Program-made: the position numbers and the translations under genes
Part shown: positions 12,284 through 23,934 of the stretch, piece after piece
Position numbering within the stretch: the first letter of the stretch is position 1
Layout: each line of letters opens with the position of its first letter
NCBI GenBank assembly: GCA_001414345.1
Contig: LLCB01000185.1
Span: 53,013-117,012, forward strand
Length of the DNA: 64,000 nucleotides
Origin: Hymenoscyphus infarciens
Taxonomy: Eukaryota > Ascomycota > Leotiomycetes > Helotiales > Helotiaceae
Reading direction: 5' to 3'
Notes under the pieces: model-generated
What the model saw: the letters and a program-made list of their open reading frames with translations, nothing else
Database searches by the model: none
What the model was told of the DNA's origin: nothing

Positions 12284-13729
12284 TCAAGATCCCATAACAC
12301 CATTATTCATACTACTAGAACTCCTAGATGAATCTAATTTCAAGATCTTGCGGAGGCTGTCCTCCATCCCTTGAAGATCTGCGCCTCTATTTGCAGACGA
12401 AACGCCAAACGATAACGAACCAGAAGGAGATGCATGAGACGTGGTGTTTGCCATAAAATTGCCGGCGTTTGAGGGTGTACCATGGCCATAAATTTGAGAA
12501 GGATTGGTCGAGTGTGCAAAATTATTGTTGCGGTGAGGAGTGGTGGTAGGTGTCTTCGAGGGAGTGACTTGTTGACGAAGACCAGATGTGCGTACTGAAT
12601 TCCCATTCTGATTTGGGGTCCTAGCATCTTGAGCAAAATGATAGGTAGGGTTGGGTGTGCTTTGAGTGCGTGCCAACGAAGCTGGACTTTGAGTTCCTTT
12701 GGGAGAAAATTGGTTGATAGGGTTTCCGTTTACGGCAGGCGGACTTGGGGTGTGTCCAGAAAAGAGATATGCCTTCAAGGCTTCGGATCTTTCCAAGGAA
12801 TTTTGAGAATCTTCGCGAGGGCGTGTATCAGTGTTGGTTCTTGCAGCTTTGATTCGTTCCGAGTATGGTGTAGAAAACGCCGGGCCGAAAGGAGTGCCGG
12901 GGCTTTCGTCGAGTTCCATTGCAAACAAGCCATTGGGAGAAGATCTGGACTGGAAAAAGCCAGGACGGCTAATGGGATTGGGGGCGGGAGAAGTTTGCAA
13001 GTTTCGTTGGGATTCAGGTGGTGGTGGGAAAGGACCGACAGGCTTCCCAGCCACATGCGCCGAGTTGGTACTGCGTGCCCGCTCCTTCTCTTCTCTATCC
13101 GCCTTGAAAAAGAAGTCAAGGGGGGATTCTTCCCTATGTTGTTTGCTTATCGAGGGTGGTGCCGGGGGAGGGGTTGGTGATTGGGTGGGCTTTGACAAAG
13201 ACGCGTCCTTCATGGATCGGAGCCCTTTCAGCTGCCCAGGAGAATCAGGAACTGATTTGGAGTAGAAGCTGGGGATGGGTAGAGCAGAGGGAGCAGGTGA
13301 GGCATGGAAGGTTGCTCCGGCGTAGATAGCTGCAGATGGTGTGTTCATTGGTTTGGAGGGAATGCCAGCGGATTGTGTCCCATTCAAAGGCGGGGTATGA
13401 CGATCGCGACCTTTGACCGGAGGAGAAGTGACCACATTTTTCGGGCGGTTCTTGTTGTTTCGTGACTTCTGCTTCGAGCCCGTTTCCCCTCGAGCGCCGG
13501 AATTCGCAGTGTTTGGTTGCTGGTTGTTTCTTCGAGGCGTTCGGGGAGGCGTGCTGGGCTGAGCGGGGTAACTCATTTCGGAGGTGGAATTCTGGCTCTG
13601 GATCTGCGACTTCAGATGGTGAGGATTATGAGGATGCTGCGACGGAGGGGTCGTGGTGGTAGGTGGGATTGTGTGCGCAACGCTCCGGGTTTGTCGGTGT
13701 CGTCTCGAGGGGATGTCTTCAGAGGACAT
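12284..13729 (-). CDS. Edc1/PNRC-like mRNA decapping coactivator
   Basis: The 481-residue, mostly disordered Pro/Ser/Asn-rich protein carries YAGATFHASPAPSALPIPSF at residues 136-155 (positions 13265-13324). This matches the Dcp2-activating YAGxxF motif followed by the proline-rich Dcp1-binding segment known from yeast Edc1/Edc2 and metazoan PNRC proteins. Such proteins bind the Dcp1-Dcp2 decapping enzyme in the cytoplasm and stimulate mRNA 5' decapping. Two further ordered-looking patches are visible: SPLDFFFKADREEKER in the middle and LRKILKLD near the C terminus. No intron is needed. The frame extends upstream to 13783, but that codon is TTG, so the ATG at 13729 (MSSEDIP) is preferred; an internal ATG at MSYPAQP is an alternative. 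The family assignment rests on the short motif. Confidence 0.75.
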   Translation of the reverse strand: MSSEDIPSRRHRQTRSVAHTIPPTTTTPPSQHPHNPHHLKSQIQSQNSTSEMSYPAQPSTPPRTPRRNNQQPNTANSGARGETGSKQKSRNNKNRPKNVVTSPPVKGRDRHTPPLNGTQSAGIPSKPMNTPSAAIYAGATFHASPAPSALPIPSFYSKSVPDSPGQLKGLRSMKDASLSKPTQSPTPPPAPPSISKQHREESPLDFFFKADREEKERARSTNSAHVAGKPVGPFPPPPESQRNLQTSPAPNPISRPGFFQSRSSPNGLFAMELDESPGTPFGPAFSTPYSERIKAARTNTDTRPREDSQNSLERSEALKAYLFSGHTPSPPAVNGNPINQFSPKGTQSPASLARTQSTPNPTYHFAQDARTPNQNGNSVRTSGLRQQVTPSKTPTTTPHRNNNFAHSTNPSQIYGHGTPSNAGNFMANTTSHASPSGSLSFGVSSANRGADLQGMEDSLRKILKLDSSRSSSSMNNGVMGS

Positions 13730-13904
13730 TGCTTCCTTGGCTTTAAATAAGCAGCCGTTGATGGGAAGTCGTAGATGTAACAAGTAAAGAAAAGGAAAGA
13801 AAAGCAGGCAGGCAGGCTGGCAGGCAGGAAGGAAGGAAAAACAATATAAAGCTGAAGTCGCTCGCTACAAAGGACAGGCGGTTTTATGTGGTTGGAAATG
13901 TGCA

Positions 13905-13965
13905 ATGGTATGGGATGGGGATGGGGATGGCGATGGCGATGGCGATGCCGCGATGCGATGCGATT
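13905..13965 (+). repeat. GGGATG/GGCGAT hexamer microsatellite
   Basis: About six GGGATG-type units change into GGCGAT and then GCGAT units. It lies within the divergent promoter region. Open frames through it encode only simple Gly/Asp/Trp repeats and are not considered genes. Confidence 0.7.
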
Positions 13966-14672
13966 CTGTCGAGGCTGGGCTGGGTTGTTGGCCTGGCCTA
14001 CTGGTAAGGCGGAGGTCGGTGGCTCGAGGCGAAGTGCCGTGTGTCGCAGGGACGGTTCTTTTTGGTGTTTTGGGATGTGAGTTGAGCGGATGAGAGTTTG
14101 GTGTTCATGGTTCTTTGCGGAGCGGTGGATTGGGAGTCGTGATGTGGTTGCGGAAGTGGCAGTGACAGGTTCTGAAGATGAGCAGCTTCCAAGGACGAGG
14201 CGATTGGATTTGACAGGGACGAACCTCCACGGCCTGGTGACGACTCAGCACTGAGTCAGCAGCTCTTTACATCACCTCACCCACCTCACCTCACAAACTC
14301 ACAATGCGCCAAAACGCAAAAGCGGCGTCATTTTCTTGTTACTAATAGACTTAGTTCCCAGATTGTACCACAATAATCCAGGATTAGTCTTTTAGTAATG
14401 CTAACTTCATTACTAACCATTTCTGTTTCGAAACACATAATCGTCCCAACAAAGAAAAAAAATATCATATATATTCACTCTTATCATATCTCACTTATTG
14501 GGTTAAGTACTATCGACAGCCTCACTGCCGCTTTCCCTCGGTCATCCACGTGCATTGAGCCAAACACCTCAGGTACCCGATACTGCAGCCGACCCGACCT
14601 GGCGGCGGAAGTGAGAGCGAGCGCCGACAAATAGTTGTCCAGAACTTTAGAGGCCAACGAGTCTCTAAAGCT

Positions 14673-14685
14673 CCCCCCCCCCCCC
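14673..14685 (+). repeat. 13-C homopolymer in the transporter 5' leader
   Basis: An uninterrupted run of thirteen C residues ends 10 bases before the ATG at 14696. It will be in the mRNA leader if transcription starts upstream. Assembly or sequencing error in the run length is possible but does not touch the coding frame. Confidence 0.8.
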
Positions 14686-14695
14686 ACCACCATAT

Positions 14696-16710
14696 ATGGA
14701 TGCCTACCCCTCTGGACAAAAATCTTTCCTCTTTAAACTCCCACGCTCATTCAAGCGCCATAACCAGCAGCTCCCTCTTCATCACGATCCCCAGTTCCCG
14801 CACGCGCAGGAACTCGACGACTTGTCCACCATCGGCCATCGCCATCAAAGAAACACCACCAATCTGCCTAAAGGCGCCGAAGATAGCAGGCATCTTTTGG
14901 GAGAAGACGATTCCGACGATTCAGCAGACGACAATCCTATGGGTGCCAAAACTCGACGCCCGAAACCCCTTGAGCCAAAAGGCTCGGCTTCTACATCAGG
15001 AGGGGAAAACGGCCATTCGCCATCCAATATGAATAACAGCGTGGAATACAGACGCAAAAATGCCTCTCTCGAATCTCCTGGCGTCACGGCCAACTTGATG
15101 GCACGCGAATCCTTTACTCTCGACGACCATGTTCCACGAACTCCTACCATGAACAATCATGGCTTCTTCCAACTCCCCATGCAGGATAGAAGGAACTTTG
15201 GGTTGCTGGTCTTGCTATACTTCCTGCAGGGTGTGCCTATGGGTTTGGCGACAGGATCCGTACCCTTTCTGTTGAAGGGGGCACACTTGTCATACAGTGC
15301 GCTCGGGGTCTTCAGTTTGGCCTCGTATCCATATTCCCTGAAGCTGTTATGGAGTCCAGTGGTAGACGCATGTTGGACACCAAAGTTGGGCAGAAGAAAG
15401 AGTTGGATCTTGCCAATCCAGATGCTCTCGGGAATTGGCATGCTATGGCTGGGCGCAAGAGTCAAGGCAATGATGGTAGTAGCGGGCAACGAGGACGGAT
15501 CTGGCATCTGGGGCTTCACAGGGTGGTGGTTCTTTTTGGTATTCATGTGCGCCACTCAAGATATTGCAGTGGACGGTTGGGCTTTGACGCTGCTAACCCC
15601 CGGCAACATTTCCTATGCTTCGACAGCGCAGACGGTGGGACTGACTGCTGGTCAATTCATGTCCTACACGGTTTTCCTTGCATTCAATTCTCCGGATTTC
15701 GCCAACAAATATTTCCGAAAAATACCGTTAGACGAAGGAGTCATGACGCTCGGGGGTTACCTTACCTTCTGGGGCTGGGCTTATCTGATTGTTACACTTG
15801 GGCTCGCAGTTTTGAAAAAGGAAGAGAAGACCAAGAACGAAGATGGCATTTGGGATGTCTACAAGGTGATGTGGGGAGTTTTGAAACTTAAGAACATTCA
15901 AACCATTATCATCATTCATTTGATTGCCAAAATTGGATTCCAAGCCAATGATGCAGTTACTAACCTAAAGTTGATTGACAAGGGATTCAGTCAGGAGGAT
16001 CTTGCTCTTACTGTGCTGATCGACTTTCCTTTCGAGATTGGTTTGGGTTACTATGCTGGAAAATGGTCCACAACATACACGCCAATGCGATTATGGTGCT
16101 GGGGTTTCGTAGGGCGCCTTGTAGCCGCAGTCATCGCCCAAATAACCGTCATCATATTCCCTGCCAATGGTGTTGATACCTGGTATTTACTCGTTGTTAT
16201 AGCCGAGCATATCTTCTCGACTTTTACAAACACTGTCATGTTCGTTGCCATTTCAGCTTTCCATGCTAGAATCGCAGATCCAGTAATCGGCGGTACATAT
16301 ATGACTCTGCTCGCGACGTAAGTCTCCCCCCTCCCAATTTTTCTCTCACCTTGCTAACCAAACCCAGCGTCTCCAACTTAGGCGGTACATTCCCCCGTTT
16401 CTTCGTCCTCAAACTCGTCGACTTCTTCACAGTCGCCTCCTGCATCCCTCCAACCTCTGATTTCAAGCTCCCCTCCAGCCTCAAGGGCCCTCTCATCACA
16501 AGCGCCTTCGATTGTTCCATGTCGGCTGAGAAGGATCGTTGTATTCAGGGAGGTGGGCTTTGTGATATCACGACGGATGGGTATTATGTTATGAATATTG
16601 TCTGTGTGATTATCGGGGTGCTTACTTTCTGGGGATATATTAAACCTGCTGCACTTAAGTTGCAAGCGTTGCCTTTGAGGGCTTGGAGGATTGCTGAGGG
16701 TGCTAGTTAG
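14696..16710 (+). CDS. Acetyl-coenzyme A transporter, SLC33A1/AT-1 family
   Basis: Model: exon 14696-16317, a 50-bp intron 16318-16367 (GTAAGT...CCCAG), exon 16368-16710; 654 residues. After about 160 polar residues, probably cytosolic and containing acidic SDDSADD, the protein runs through a series of hydrophobic segments from LLVLLYFLQGVPMGL onward. Characteristic stretches include SLASYPYSLKLLWSPVVDA, LGRRKSWI, ATQDIAVDGWALTLL and NVVSNLGGTFPRF-like sequence across the splice. These identify the acetyl-CoA transporter branch of the major facilitator superfamily, which moves acetyl-CoA into the ER lumen in animals. The fungal role is less studied. The C-terminal loop carries Cys residues before the last membrane segment. 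Confidence 0.92.
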
Positions 16711-18261
16711 GGGGGTTGTTTTGTATTGTAGGTGGGGGTGGGGGTGGTGTGTATTTTAGAGCATATAGGGTGAGCATTAGAAATGGATGATTTTTGAGTA
16801 TAATTGTTTTTGTTGTTGAATCATTGGTTGTTGAGTTTAAGTAAAGTTGGTTTTACAGGAGCCGTTCGTGAGAAGAAAAACCGAGATGATGTATTCTTAC
16901 GAACAGAATAACTGGTTTCAACTTCCTTGGACCTTCTCAGCAACAGGCACGCCAGTTGGAGTAGGAGCCCGCATAGTCACTGCATGCTGAACAAAGTCTG
17001 TCGTCTCCGTAGCCATCGATGGTAGGATTGAAACAAGGACCGCGAGTGTTGTTCCATCTCCAGGTCTCAACCGACTGGGTTCCTGTTCTCTTAACGTGGG
17101 TTTCCCCGTCTTCGGTGCGTGTGATTTCCATTTTTCGTCGAACCAAAAGATGAGGATGCTGGGGATTTTCGTTTTTAGTTTATTTTATTTTTGTAGGTTA
17201 GTTAGTGGTGTTGGTAGAGGGTTTGGAGTTTCGAAATGTAGATTTCTTTGGTTTGGAGAAGGCTTGCTAGGTTGTGAAAACTAGTTTTGACTATTGGAAG
17301 AAAAGGAGTGCGAGAGAGGGGATCTCCACATTCGCCAGGTAATATCAAAGTCAGTATGACGAAAGATTAGAGAGCGGGGATAATTACGAGTAATGGATGT
17401 TTGGTGAACAGATTCGCACCTGCCTAGTTGTTCCCACTTTCTAGGGTAATGAATTTGATAATTTTAACTTAGTTGTTGTAGAGAAGAATAGGCAATCAGG
17501 TTTGATCGTTCTGAAGTATTACTAAAACAACAATATACCCACTGCCTTGTCCATTTAGAGGGAGTAACCCACTCTATTAAGGACTGAAAAGAGAATTATA
17601 ATTAGAATCAATACTTTGAAGAAATACTGGAGCTTAAATATCGGGTTGAGAGCTGAAAAGAGAGTTGTGAGAAAGAGATCGGAAACATGGTGTAAACAGC
17701 TAGAAAAGTCCAGTAATCCTCGGCAGTTGTATATATAAGGGTAGGATTGTCGATGTCGAACCCTCTTCCTTACATGGCGTGCTCAAATACTTCCCTGTCC
17801 ACCACTACAAAAATCCCGATAACCAGGAATCTGGGCAACATCACTTGTATGTGTGATTTCGCAAATGTCACCCCCCTCCCAAAAAGAACGAGCAACGACG
17901 TTGAAAGAAGCTCTGATGGTGTTGACGATCTCGCAGAATATCGAGCGGGGTGGATGGTTGCCGCGGTCAAAGATCTCCACTATTTACATGTGCAGGCAGG
18001 GACAAGCACTCCTATTTTTTGACGGCCCCTCTTCTATGTAGACTGGATATACTGTTTTACCTCGGTTTATCACGAGCAGATTGAATTTGAGTGGTTAGTC
18101 TTGCGAGGAATACTAGTAGCGTTTCATGCCGAGAGATAGATGCCCCGCAATCGTCCCCAAACATCGCTCGTATAATAATAGACTCCATTTCCCCCAAAGC
18201 TCCTCGCGAACTCAAGAATAGAAGCACAGGGAAAATAGATAACTTTGAAAGCAAAATAAAA
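16711..18261. other. Intergenic region between the transporter and the dehydrogenase
   Basis: The left part holds the transporter's G/T-rich 3' region. The rest contains one marginal small open frame on the minus strand (listed separately) and several overlapping frames at 17747-18041 with no coding character. The last 100 bp should hold the dehydrogenase promoter and leader. Confidence 0.5.
16937..17131 (-). CDS. Possible small cysteine-containing protein (64 aa), uncertain
   Basis: From the ATG at 17131 the frame encodes a hydrophilic peptide with six Cys in its second half (C...C..C...CC pattern ending in CC), Trp-rich and without a signal peptide. Composition is balanced and somewhat gene-like, but no family is recognised and no splice or promoter signal confirms it. 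A second frame with its own ATG overlaps the 3' half. It may equally be chance. Confidence 0.25.
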   Translation of the reverse strand: MEITRTEDGETHVKRTGTQSVETWRWNNTRGPCFNPTIDGYGDDRLCSACSDYAGSYSNWRACC

Positions 18262-19505
18262 ATGACGGTTCCTCGTTCCGCAGCCAAACCCATCCAATGG
18301 AATCTCGAAGCAATCGCCTGGAAATCCGCACTCTTCGGTCTCGCCCTCTCCTCACTCCCACACCTTTCTACCTCTCTACCTCCGGCCGTTTCGCAAAAAT
18401 TATCATCTTTTATTCCCCTCATTGGGGGACGGGTCTTGAAAGTGCTTTGGGGGTCCACGGTTCTTTATCATCTCAACGGGCTATTCTCACATGTCGCGTT
18501 GAACTCGTGGAAGAGCAAGAAGTGGGAAGCAGAGAAGGAAATTGTTGTTGTTACAGGCGGCTCGAGTGGGATTGGAAATTTAGTCGCTAGGGGGTTTGCG
18601 GAGAGGGGGTGTAAGGTTGTTATTCTGGATTTGAACGAGGGGAAAGAGGGATATGGTATTGCGGTCGCCCATCGTGTCGATTGAGAGCTAACAAAATTAG
18701 GACCAAACATTTCATTCTTCAAAGTCGACGTCAATTCCTCGTCCAGCATCAACAAAGCCGCCATCCAAATCCGTGAGCAAGTGGGCGAACCGACTATTCT
18801 TATTAATAACGCTGGAATTGGATTCGGAGGAACAATTCTCGAGGCCCCGGAGAAAAATATTCGAGCCACGCTTAATGTCAATCTCGTCGCTCATTTCTTG
18901 ACGGTGAAGGAATTCCTACCTGCGATGATCAAAAAGAACCATGGTAAGCCAACTTGACCGCGCCATATATTGGTTGTCTCGGATTTCCGAGACTCTGGAC
19001 TTTTTGAGTGTGGGGGTAGACTGACTCTTCTTCCTTCGATACACAGGCCATGTAGTGACGATTGCGAGTATGGCAAGTTTTGTGACCATTGCTCAAAATG
19101 TCGACTATTCTTGCAGCAAAGTAGCTGCTTTAGCTTTCCACGAAGGACTAAGGCAAGAACTAGATCATCGATATAATGCTCCCATGGTGCGAACGACGTA
19201 AGTTCCCTCTTTTTCCTCTCCCTATTCCATGATTTGGAACTGACGATGGAGGAAGTGTCATCCATCCATTCTGGGTACGAACACCTCTCGTCGCACCACT
19301 CGAGAAACTCTCAAAAGACTTCCCAAAATCGCTTTTGGATGCCCAAGATGTCGCAAATACAATTGTTGGGCAGGTTGCCTCGGGGCATGGCGGTCAGATT
19401 GTTTTACCCGGGCATCTTTCGATAGCTAAACTTCTTCGTGGGTTTCCACATTGGCTACAAGAACATGTCCGTGGAAACCAAAAGACGCAGATTTCGGAGA
19501 GGTGA
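18262..19505 (+). CDS. Short-chain dehydrogenase/reductase (classical SDR, retinol-dehydrogenase-like)
   Basis: Exons 18262-18655, 18701-18943, 19047-19197 and 19256-19505 join to 345 residues. The first 90 residues contain a hydrophobic segment that could anchor it to ER or lipid-droplet membrane. The Rossmann nucleotide motif TGGSSGIG is at residues 98-105, NNAG at 167-170, the catalytic-serine region TIASMAS near 217-223, and the catalytic YSCSK (YxxxK) at 233-237. An Asp-containing VVILDLN after the second strand suggests NAD(H) preference. The arrangement matches membrane-associated SDR16C-type enzymes that oxidise or reduce lipidic alcohols and ketones; the substrate cannot be told. Intron 1 is only 45 bp, with an unusual GTATTG donor but a good GCTAAC branch. 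Confidence 0.9.
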
Positions 19506-21307
19506 GGTTGGAGATTGAAGGCTAGCTTGATAAGAGGCAAACTATTGTTGTGGGAGTCCGTGAACAACACTGGTTGCCGGGTTGCAAGAACATATCAGAG
19601 GACCGCAGTCGCAAATTGATAAATTCGAGAACAGACATTCAGCTGGGATCTGGATGGGATTTTTGCCAGACTATTGGCATGGGGGGAGATTTATTTTAAT
19701 GTTACAATTGGTACAGGAGCGGTTAGTTATTGCGGCTTGATTCATGTTATTGGTTGTGGAAATAAGCACGCTTCCTGTCAATTTGTGATGTTCCAAAGTC
19801 CGATTCAATGGTCGTGGTCAGCCGCTGCGTAATTGTTGGACGGGGTATGCCATTTTACTGGCCCTACGGAAAATACTCTCGTATAACTGGCCTATGGAGT
19901 CTGACAGGAGGACTTTTCTGCCAAAAAAAACTGCAGCCTCAACGTCCCTACAATCAGGTTGGAACAAGCATCACGATTGTGTGTGACGGAGGTCAGCATT
20001 GTAATTCAGCTTTGAAATAATCCTCTGCGAAATCTTGAAGTTTCAAGTTTTCTCAAGGAATTGTCTACTCGTACTCGAGCAGACCGCCCTATGGACGGGC
20101 GACGGTCCAGCCAGCTTTACCGCTGCTTTCAAGCCTAGATTTGGCCGAAGAGCCTTCATTCGGTGTGCTGTAAATTACAACTCTTGGCTGGCGAGTAGGC
20201 GAATTCCATAGCGAGGGTATTAATCAGGGGCCCACAGCGATACGAGAACATCTTGAATCACAAATTTTCATGGAATTTCGGGGGCTGGAGCTTGATACCT
20301 ACCGTGTCACGTGTGGTTGCTCAAGATGGTGATTGTGGAAAGAAAATGGATGAAGGAATCCGAAGGATAGATTGTGGTTTTCATCCTGCTCTTCTCTGCC
20401 ACCACAAGATTCCGTGAACTTTGCATTGAGAAGAGAAAAGACCGTGTGGGTGTGTGGGTGTGGCTGACCGAATGTATGGGACAGCCTTGGCGACACCAGA
20501 ATTAGAGAAGGAAAAATGGAAAAGGACGAATGGGAAGCTGCGTATCGATACAATGTCATATTTCCATGGAAAATATACCTCTGTTGGTGGGTACAATGGG
20601 GCCCGGAGAAGTGCCAAACTCTGCCGGAGAGGGAAGCGGATCAACAAGGCGAGCCCAGCTTCCTTCAGGGGTATCTCAGGGGTAAGCAATTCTCAGGGGT
20701 AATTTTCCTTCCTGCATGCATCCGACTTTCTAATGTCCAAAACGAGAAGTAATTCAACTTCCCCGCAAACCTCCAACATGCCGCATGTGACCTAACCAAC
20801 CAGAGATTCGCTTCAGCCGGACCACGCTCCACAGCCTTGAAGATCAATTATCCATGGAAATTGAACACGTTCGATGGTCTTTTTGAAAAGCTTGCCGAAA
20901 GCACGAGCCATAGACGGGCTAGATCAAGCTCAAGCGTGCCAGCCACCATCCCCTATTACGGCTAACCTACGCCAGATACGACCTCGCTCATTTCCTTTGC
21001 CCCAAGCCTTAGCCAACATGGATGCTGTATCGCCTCACGGCAGAGAATGAACATGGATTCGCTAGTCACTCGCGGTTCGTTGCTGACTCTCTACTCATCA
21101 GAGCCAAGTATTTAGACTCTTGGACATCCATCTTCTCTGTCTCTTCTTTCTTTCCTCTCCATCCCTCTAACAAGCCTTTACTTGCCTAGTCACTCTTTTG
21201 GAATCTCTGATTCATTTACACTCTTTACAACACTTTCTAATCACTCTTCATTATCTAACCCTTGTCCTCTCACCCAAACCAACCCTTTTCACCAAACCAA
21301 ATTCAAA
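19506..21307. other. Intergenic region, no supported gene
   Basis: The 1.8-kb gap contains several open frames of 60-100 codons on both strands (around 19808-20020 and 20299-20850), none with recognisable motifs or consistent coding character. A GT-rich stretch TGTGGGTGTGTGGGTGTGG lies near 20444. The final 200 bp are C/T-rich, typical of a strongly expressed fungal gene's promoter and leader, in front of the wall-protein ATG. Confidence 0.5.
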
Positions 21308-22184
21308 ATGAAGGCCTCTTTCGTTTCCGCCCTTTCTCTCGCCGCAGCTGTCTCAGCCGCGAGCAATGATACCTTGATCACTTCCACCATCCTCCAAACC
21401 AATGTCTACACCGTCACCAGTTGTGCTCCAACTGTCACCAACTGCCCTGTTGGCAAGGTTACTAGCGAGATTCGTAAGTCATAAGGCTTCCAAGTGTCTA
21501 GCTTTCCAAATACTAACAACATTCCTAGTCACCACGACCACAATCTGCCCTGTTACCGCTACTTTCGTGCCAGCACCGCCAGCAGTTACTAGCCCAGCAT
21601 CTGGTCCATCCACCCAAACATTCTACAACACCAAGGTCTATACAATCACCAGCTGTGCCCCAACAGTTACCAACTGCCCAGTCGGAAAGGTTACCTCATC
21701 CGTGATCACTTCAACCGCCGTGGTTAGCCAGCCAGCCACCAGCGCCGTCGCGCCACCAGTTTCCACTGGACCAGCTGCTCCAGGTGTCCCATCTTCCCCA
21801 GCATCAGTCAGCGGAAACAGCGGAAAGCCATCCTCAGTTGTCTACTCCCTTCCAGGAGGAGCTTCTTCATGCGCACCAGCCATCACCTCATACATCACCG
21901 TCACTGCCGGAGCCTCAGGTGTCCCATCTGCTCCAGCTACCGCCGGATCGAACTCTGGTGCCTCCCAGCCACCTGTTGTTTCCACTCCAGTCTACACCTC
22001 AAAGGCATCAGGCTCATGCGGTGGAGCTGGTAGCCCAGCATGTCCAGTTTACGGAACTGCTGCTCCATCTGCTGGAGGACCCAAGAGCAACACCACCACC
22101 TCGGTTCCTTTCACAGGTGGAGCTGCCACCCAAAAGGCCACTGGTCTCTTGATGGCTGTTGGTATCGTTGCTGCTCTCTTGTAG
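21308..22184 (+). CDS. GPI-anchored Ser/Pro/Thr-rich cell-wall protein
   Basis: Exon 21308-21473, a 55-bp intron, then exon 21529-22184; 273 residues. A clear signal peptide (MKASFVSALSLAAAVSAA) is followed by a TSCAPTVTNCPVGKVTS module, which recurs after the intron, then a long Ser/Pro/Ala/Thr-rich region. The C-terminal small-residue patch and hydrophobic tail (GLLMAVGIVAALL) are typical of GPI attachment. The VYTxTSCAPTVTNCP module resembles fungal clock-controlled or conidiation-associated wall proteins such as Neurospora CCG-6. A structural wall role is inferred. The C/T-rich leader suggests high expression. Confidence 0.85.
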
Positions 22185-23934
22185 ACACTTTAACCAGTGT
22201 TTTGTAAGGTTGAATATGCATAATGGAGGTGTTCAAAAGGGGATGCTGTGGAATACATATGTTTTTCTTTGTGAAATAGCGTGGTTTTTGAGGGAGATTT
22301 TAGGAGGATAATGGGATGATTATTACTTACGTATATATTTGGGAACTTGTGCTTCACGGCCTTGTTTACCTGGCAATGTTTAATAATCGAGGGATTCTTC
22401 TTGTGCATTCTTTTGTGAACTTTCCCTTGTGTATTTTGATTGCCGATGAGTTGCCGAACCGAAGCAGCCAAATATTGGTTACGAGGTCTATGCCATTCAA
22501 ACATTTCTCCTCGTTTCTTCAACCAATAGGAACCTTGCAAATGTCTCTCAATATTTCAATTTTCCAGATGCAGGCTGGGTTTAATAAGCACTAGTGTTGT
22601 TAGACCCCTAGGCTAATCTACTATCTGCATCATCAATAGCCCTGTCTCACATTTCCACAATTTTATGAATTTCTAAAACAGAATGACTTGAGGATGTTCT
22701 TCTGACTGGCTGAGGGTTTACCTCTTATTTTATTTCATCATACTAGGTCGTTGCTATAGAAGAGAAGTAAGAGTGCTAATCCGTATGAGCCGAAGTACTT
22801 CTACTTGCCCGACTTTGCTGAAATTTCAGTTTCACTCGTTACGAGGTTGACCTCCGAACGTTAGTTTAGTAGAGCTACCAAGCAACTCCGAGCGATGGGT
22901 TTTTATAAATGTTATCAGCTCGTAGTAGACAATATAAGCGGTAGTAAATACTTTACGTTCGTTCCTGCCTACTAAGCTCATAGTTCTAACGTTCTAGGTT
23001 AATTTAAGGTTATTAACCTAAGTCCTTCAGACAATTAAGAATATTAACCTAGATAGCTTAGAATAATAAAGTTCGATTATCTCAAAGTATCTAGATATTA
23101 CCTAGAAAGTGTAGTATAATAAGCTATTTCATGCCAGTCTGCTTATCTCCTACGAAGACTAGGTAAGAGAAGTTCAATCGATGCTATCCGCAACGTGTCC
23201 TGAAAACCGAAAACCAGGATCGATTATTTAGGCCACGACTTTGCATAACTTATGCATAAGGCTACAACACGGTCGCCAACATAACACTACGGTTAATAAA
23301 GCTGTGCACTTGTATTTATTCTAAAGTCTACGTACAACTTAATTTACTTCTAACTCTAGTAAACAACAACACTTTATAATTTTTAAAACAGATAATATAT
23401 CGTAATACATTATCTTTATAGGCATATTACATTAATTAATAAAAATAAAAAGTTGCTTATTTGTAAGATATAGCGAGCTGGTGGCTTTGACTATATACAT
23501 ATGGCTTGCAGTCGTCGAGTTACATTGCATAGACTGCTCAACGCCTCTATTATTATCTGACATGCTCTTTTCAGCAAGATCACTCACCCCTTTTCCCTCT
23601 GGACCACATCATCCACATGCAGGCTCGTCCCTCCCCAACAGCCAGCTCAACTCCGAAATTGGGTTCCTCCTAAAAATAGGTTTATTACGTCGCGAAGTTG
23701 TAATAACTCCCCTATAGAGTTATGGCTGCACAGTTGGTAGAGCGAGGGATACCGTAGCTGGCCCACTTGATCCGTAGCTTCCACCAATTATAAAACGTGG
23801 CCCAAATAATAGCAAATGCATCTTTTCGGGATTTTAGTAATATAACTTCATGCTGCATTCCCCCGCATTTCAAGCTTCTCGCGCAAACAAGTAGATATGG
23901 AGTGGAAAATCAGCGTCACCCAAAAGCTGATCCT
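22185..23934. other. Intergenic region containing a small AT-rich relic
   Basis: After the wall-protein 3' region, about 22740-23480 becomes AT-rich with many stops and partial loss of CA/TG, like a short RIP-affected repeat remnant inside the gene island. Its family is not recognisable. A GCACAGTTGGTAGAGCG string near 23728 resembles a tRNA D-arm but the rest of a tRNA is missing. No gene is supported. Confidence 0.5.

Larger units (their letters stand above)
13730..14695. promoter_or_regulatory. Bidirectional promoter region between the decapping-coactivator and transporter genes
   Basis: The two flanking genes diverge, so their promoters share this 0.97 kb. It contains pyrimidine-rich strings, short purine repeats (GGCA/GGAA units near 13804-13838), a hexamer repeat near 13915-13950 and a pure C tract just before the transporter ATG. 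No clear TATA box was seen for either gene. Confidence 0.5.

Noticed and set aside
13512..14080. Several plus-strand open frames antisense to the decapping-coactivator gene and in the divergent promoter
   Set aside because: They are shadows of the minus-strand gene or translations of the GGGATG hexamer repeat.
23723..23800. tRNA-like D-arm string GCACAGTTGGTAGAGCG
   Set aside because: No T-arm (GTTCGA-like), no pairing acceptor stem and no plausible anticodon arm; treated as chance or a decayed tRNA fragment.
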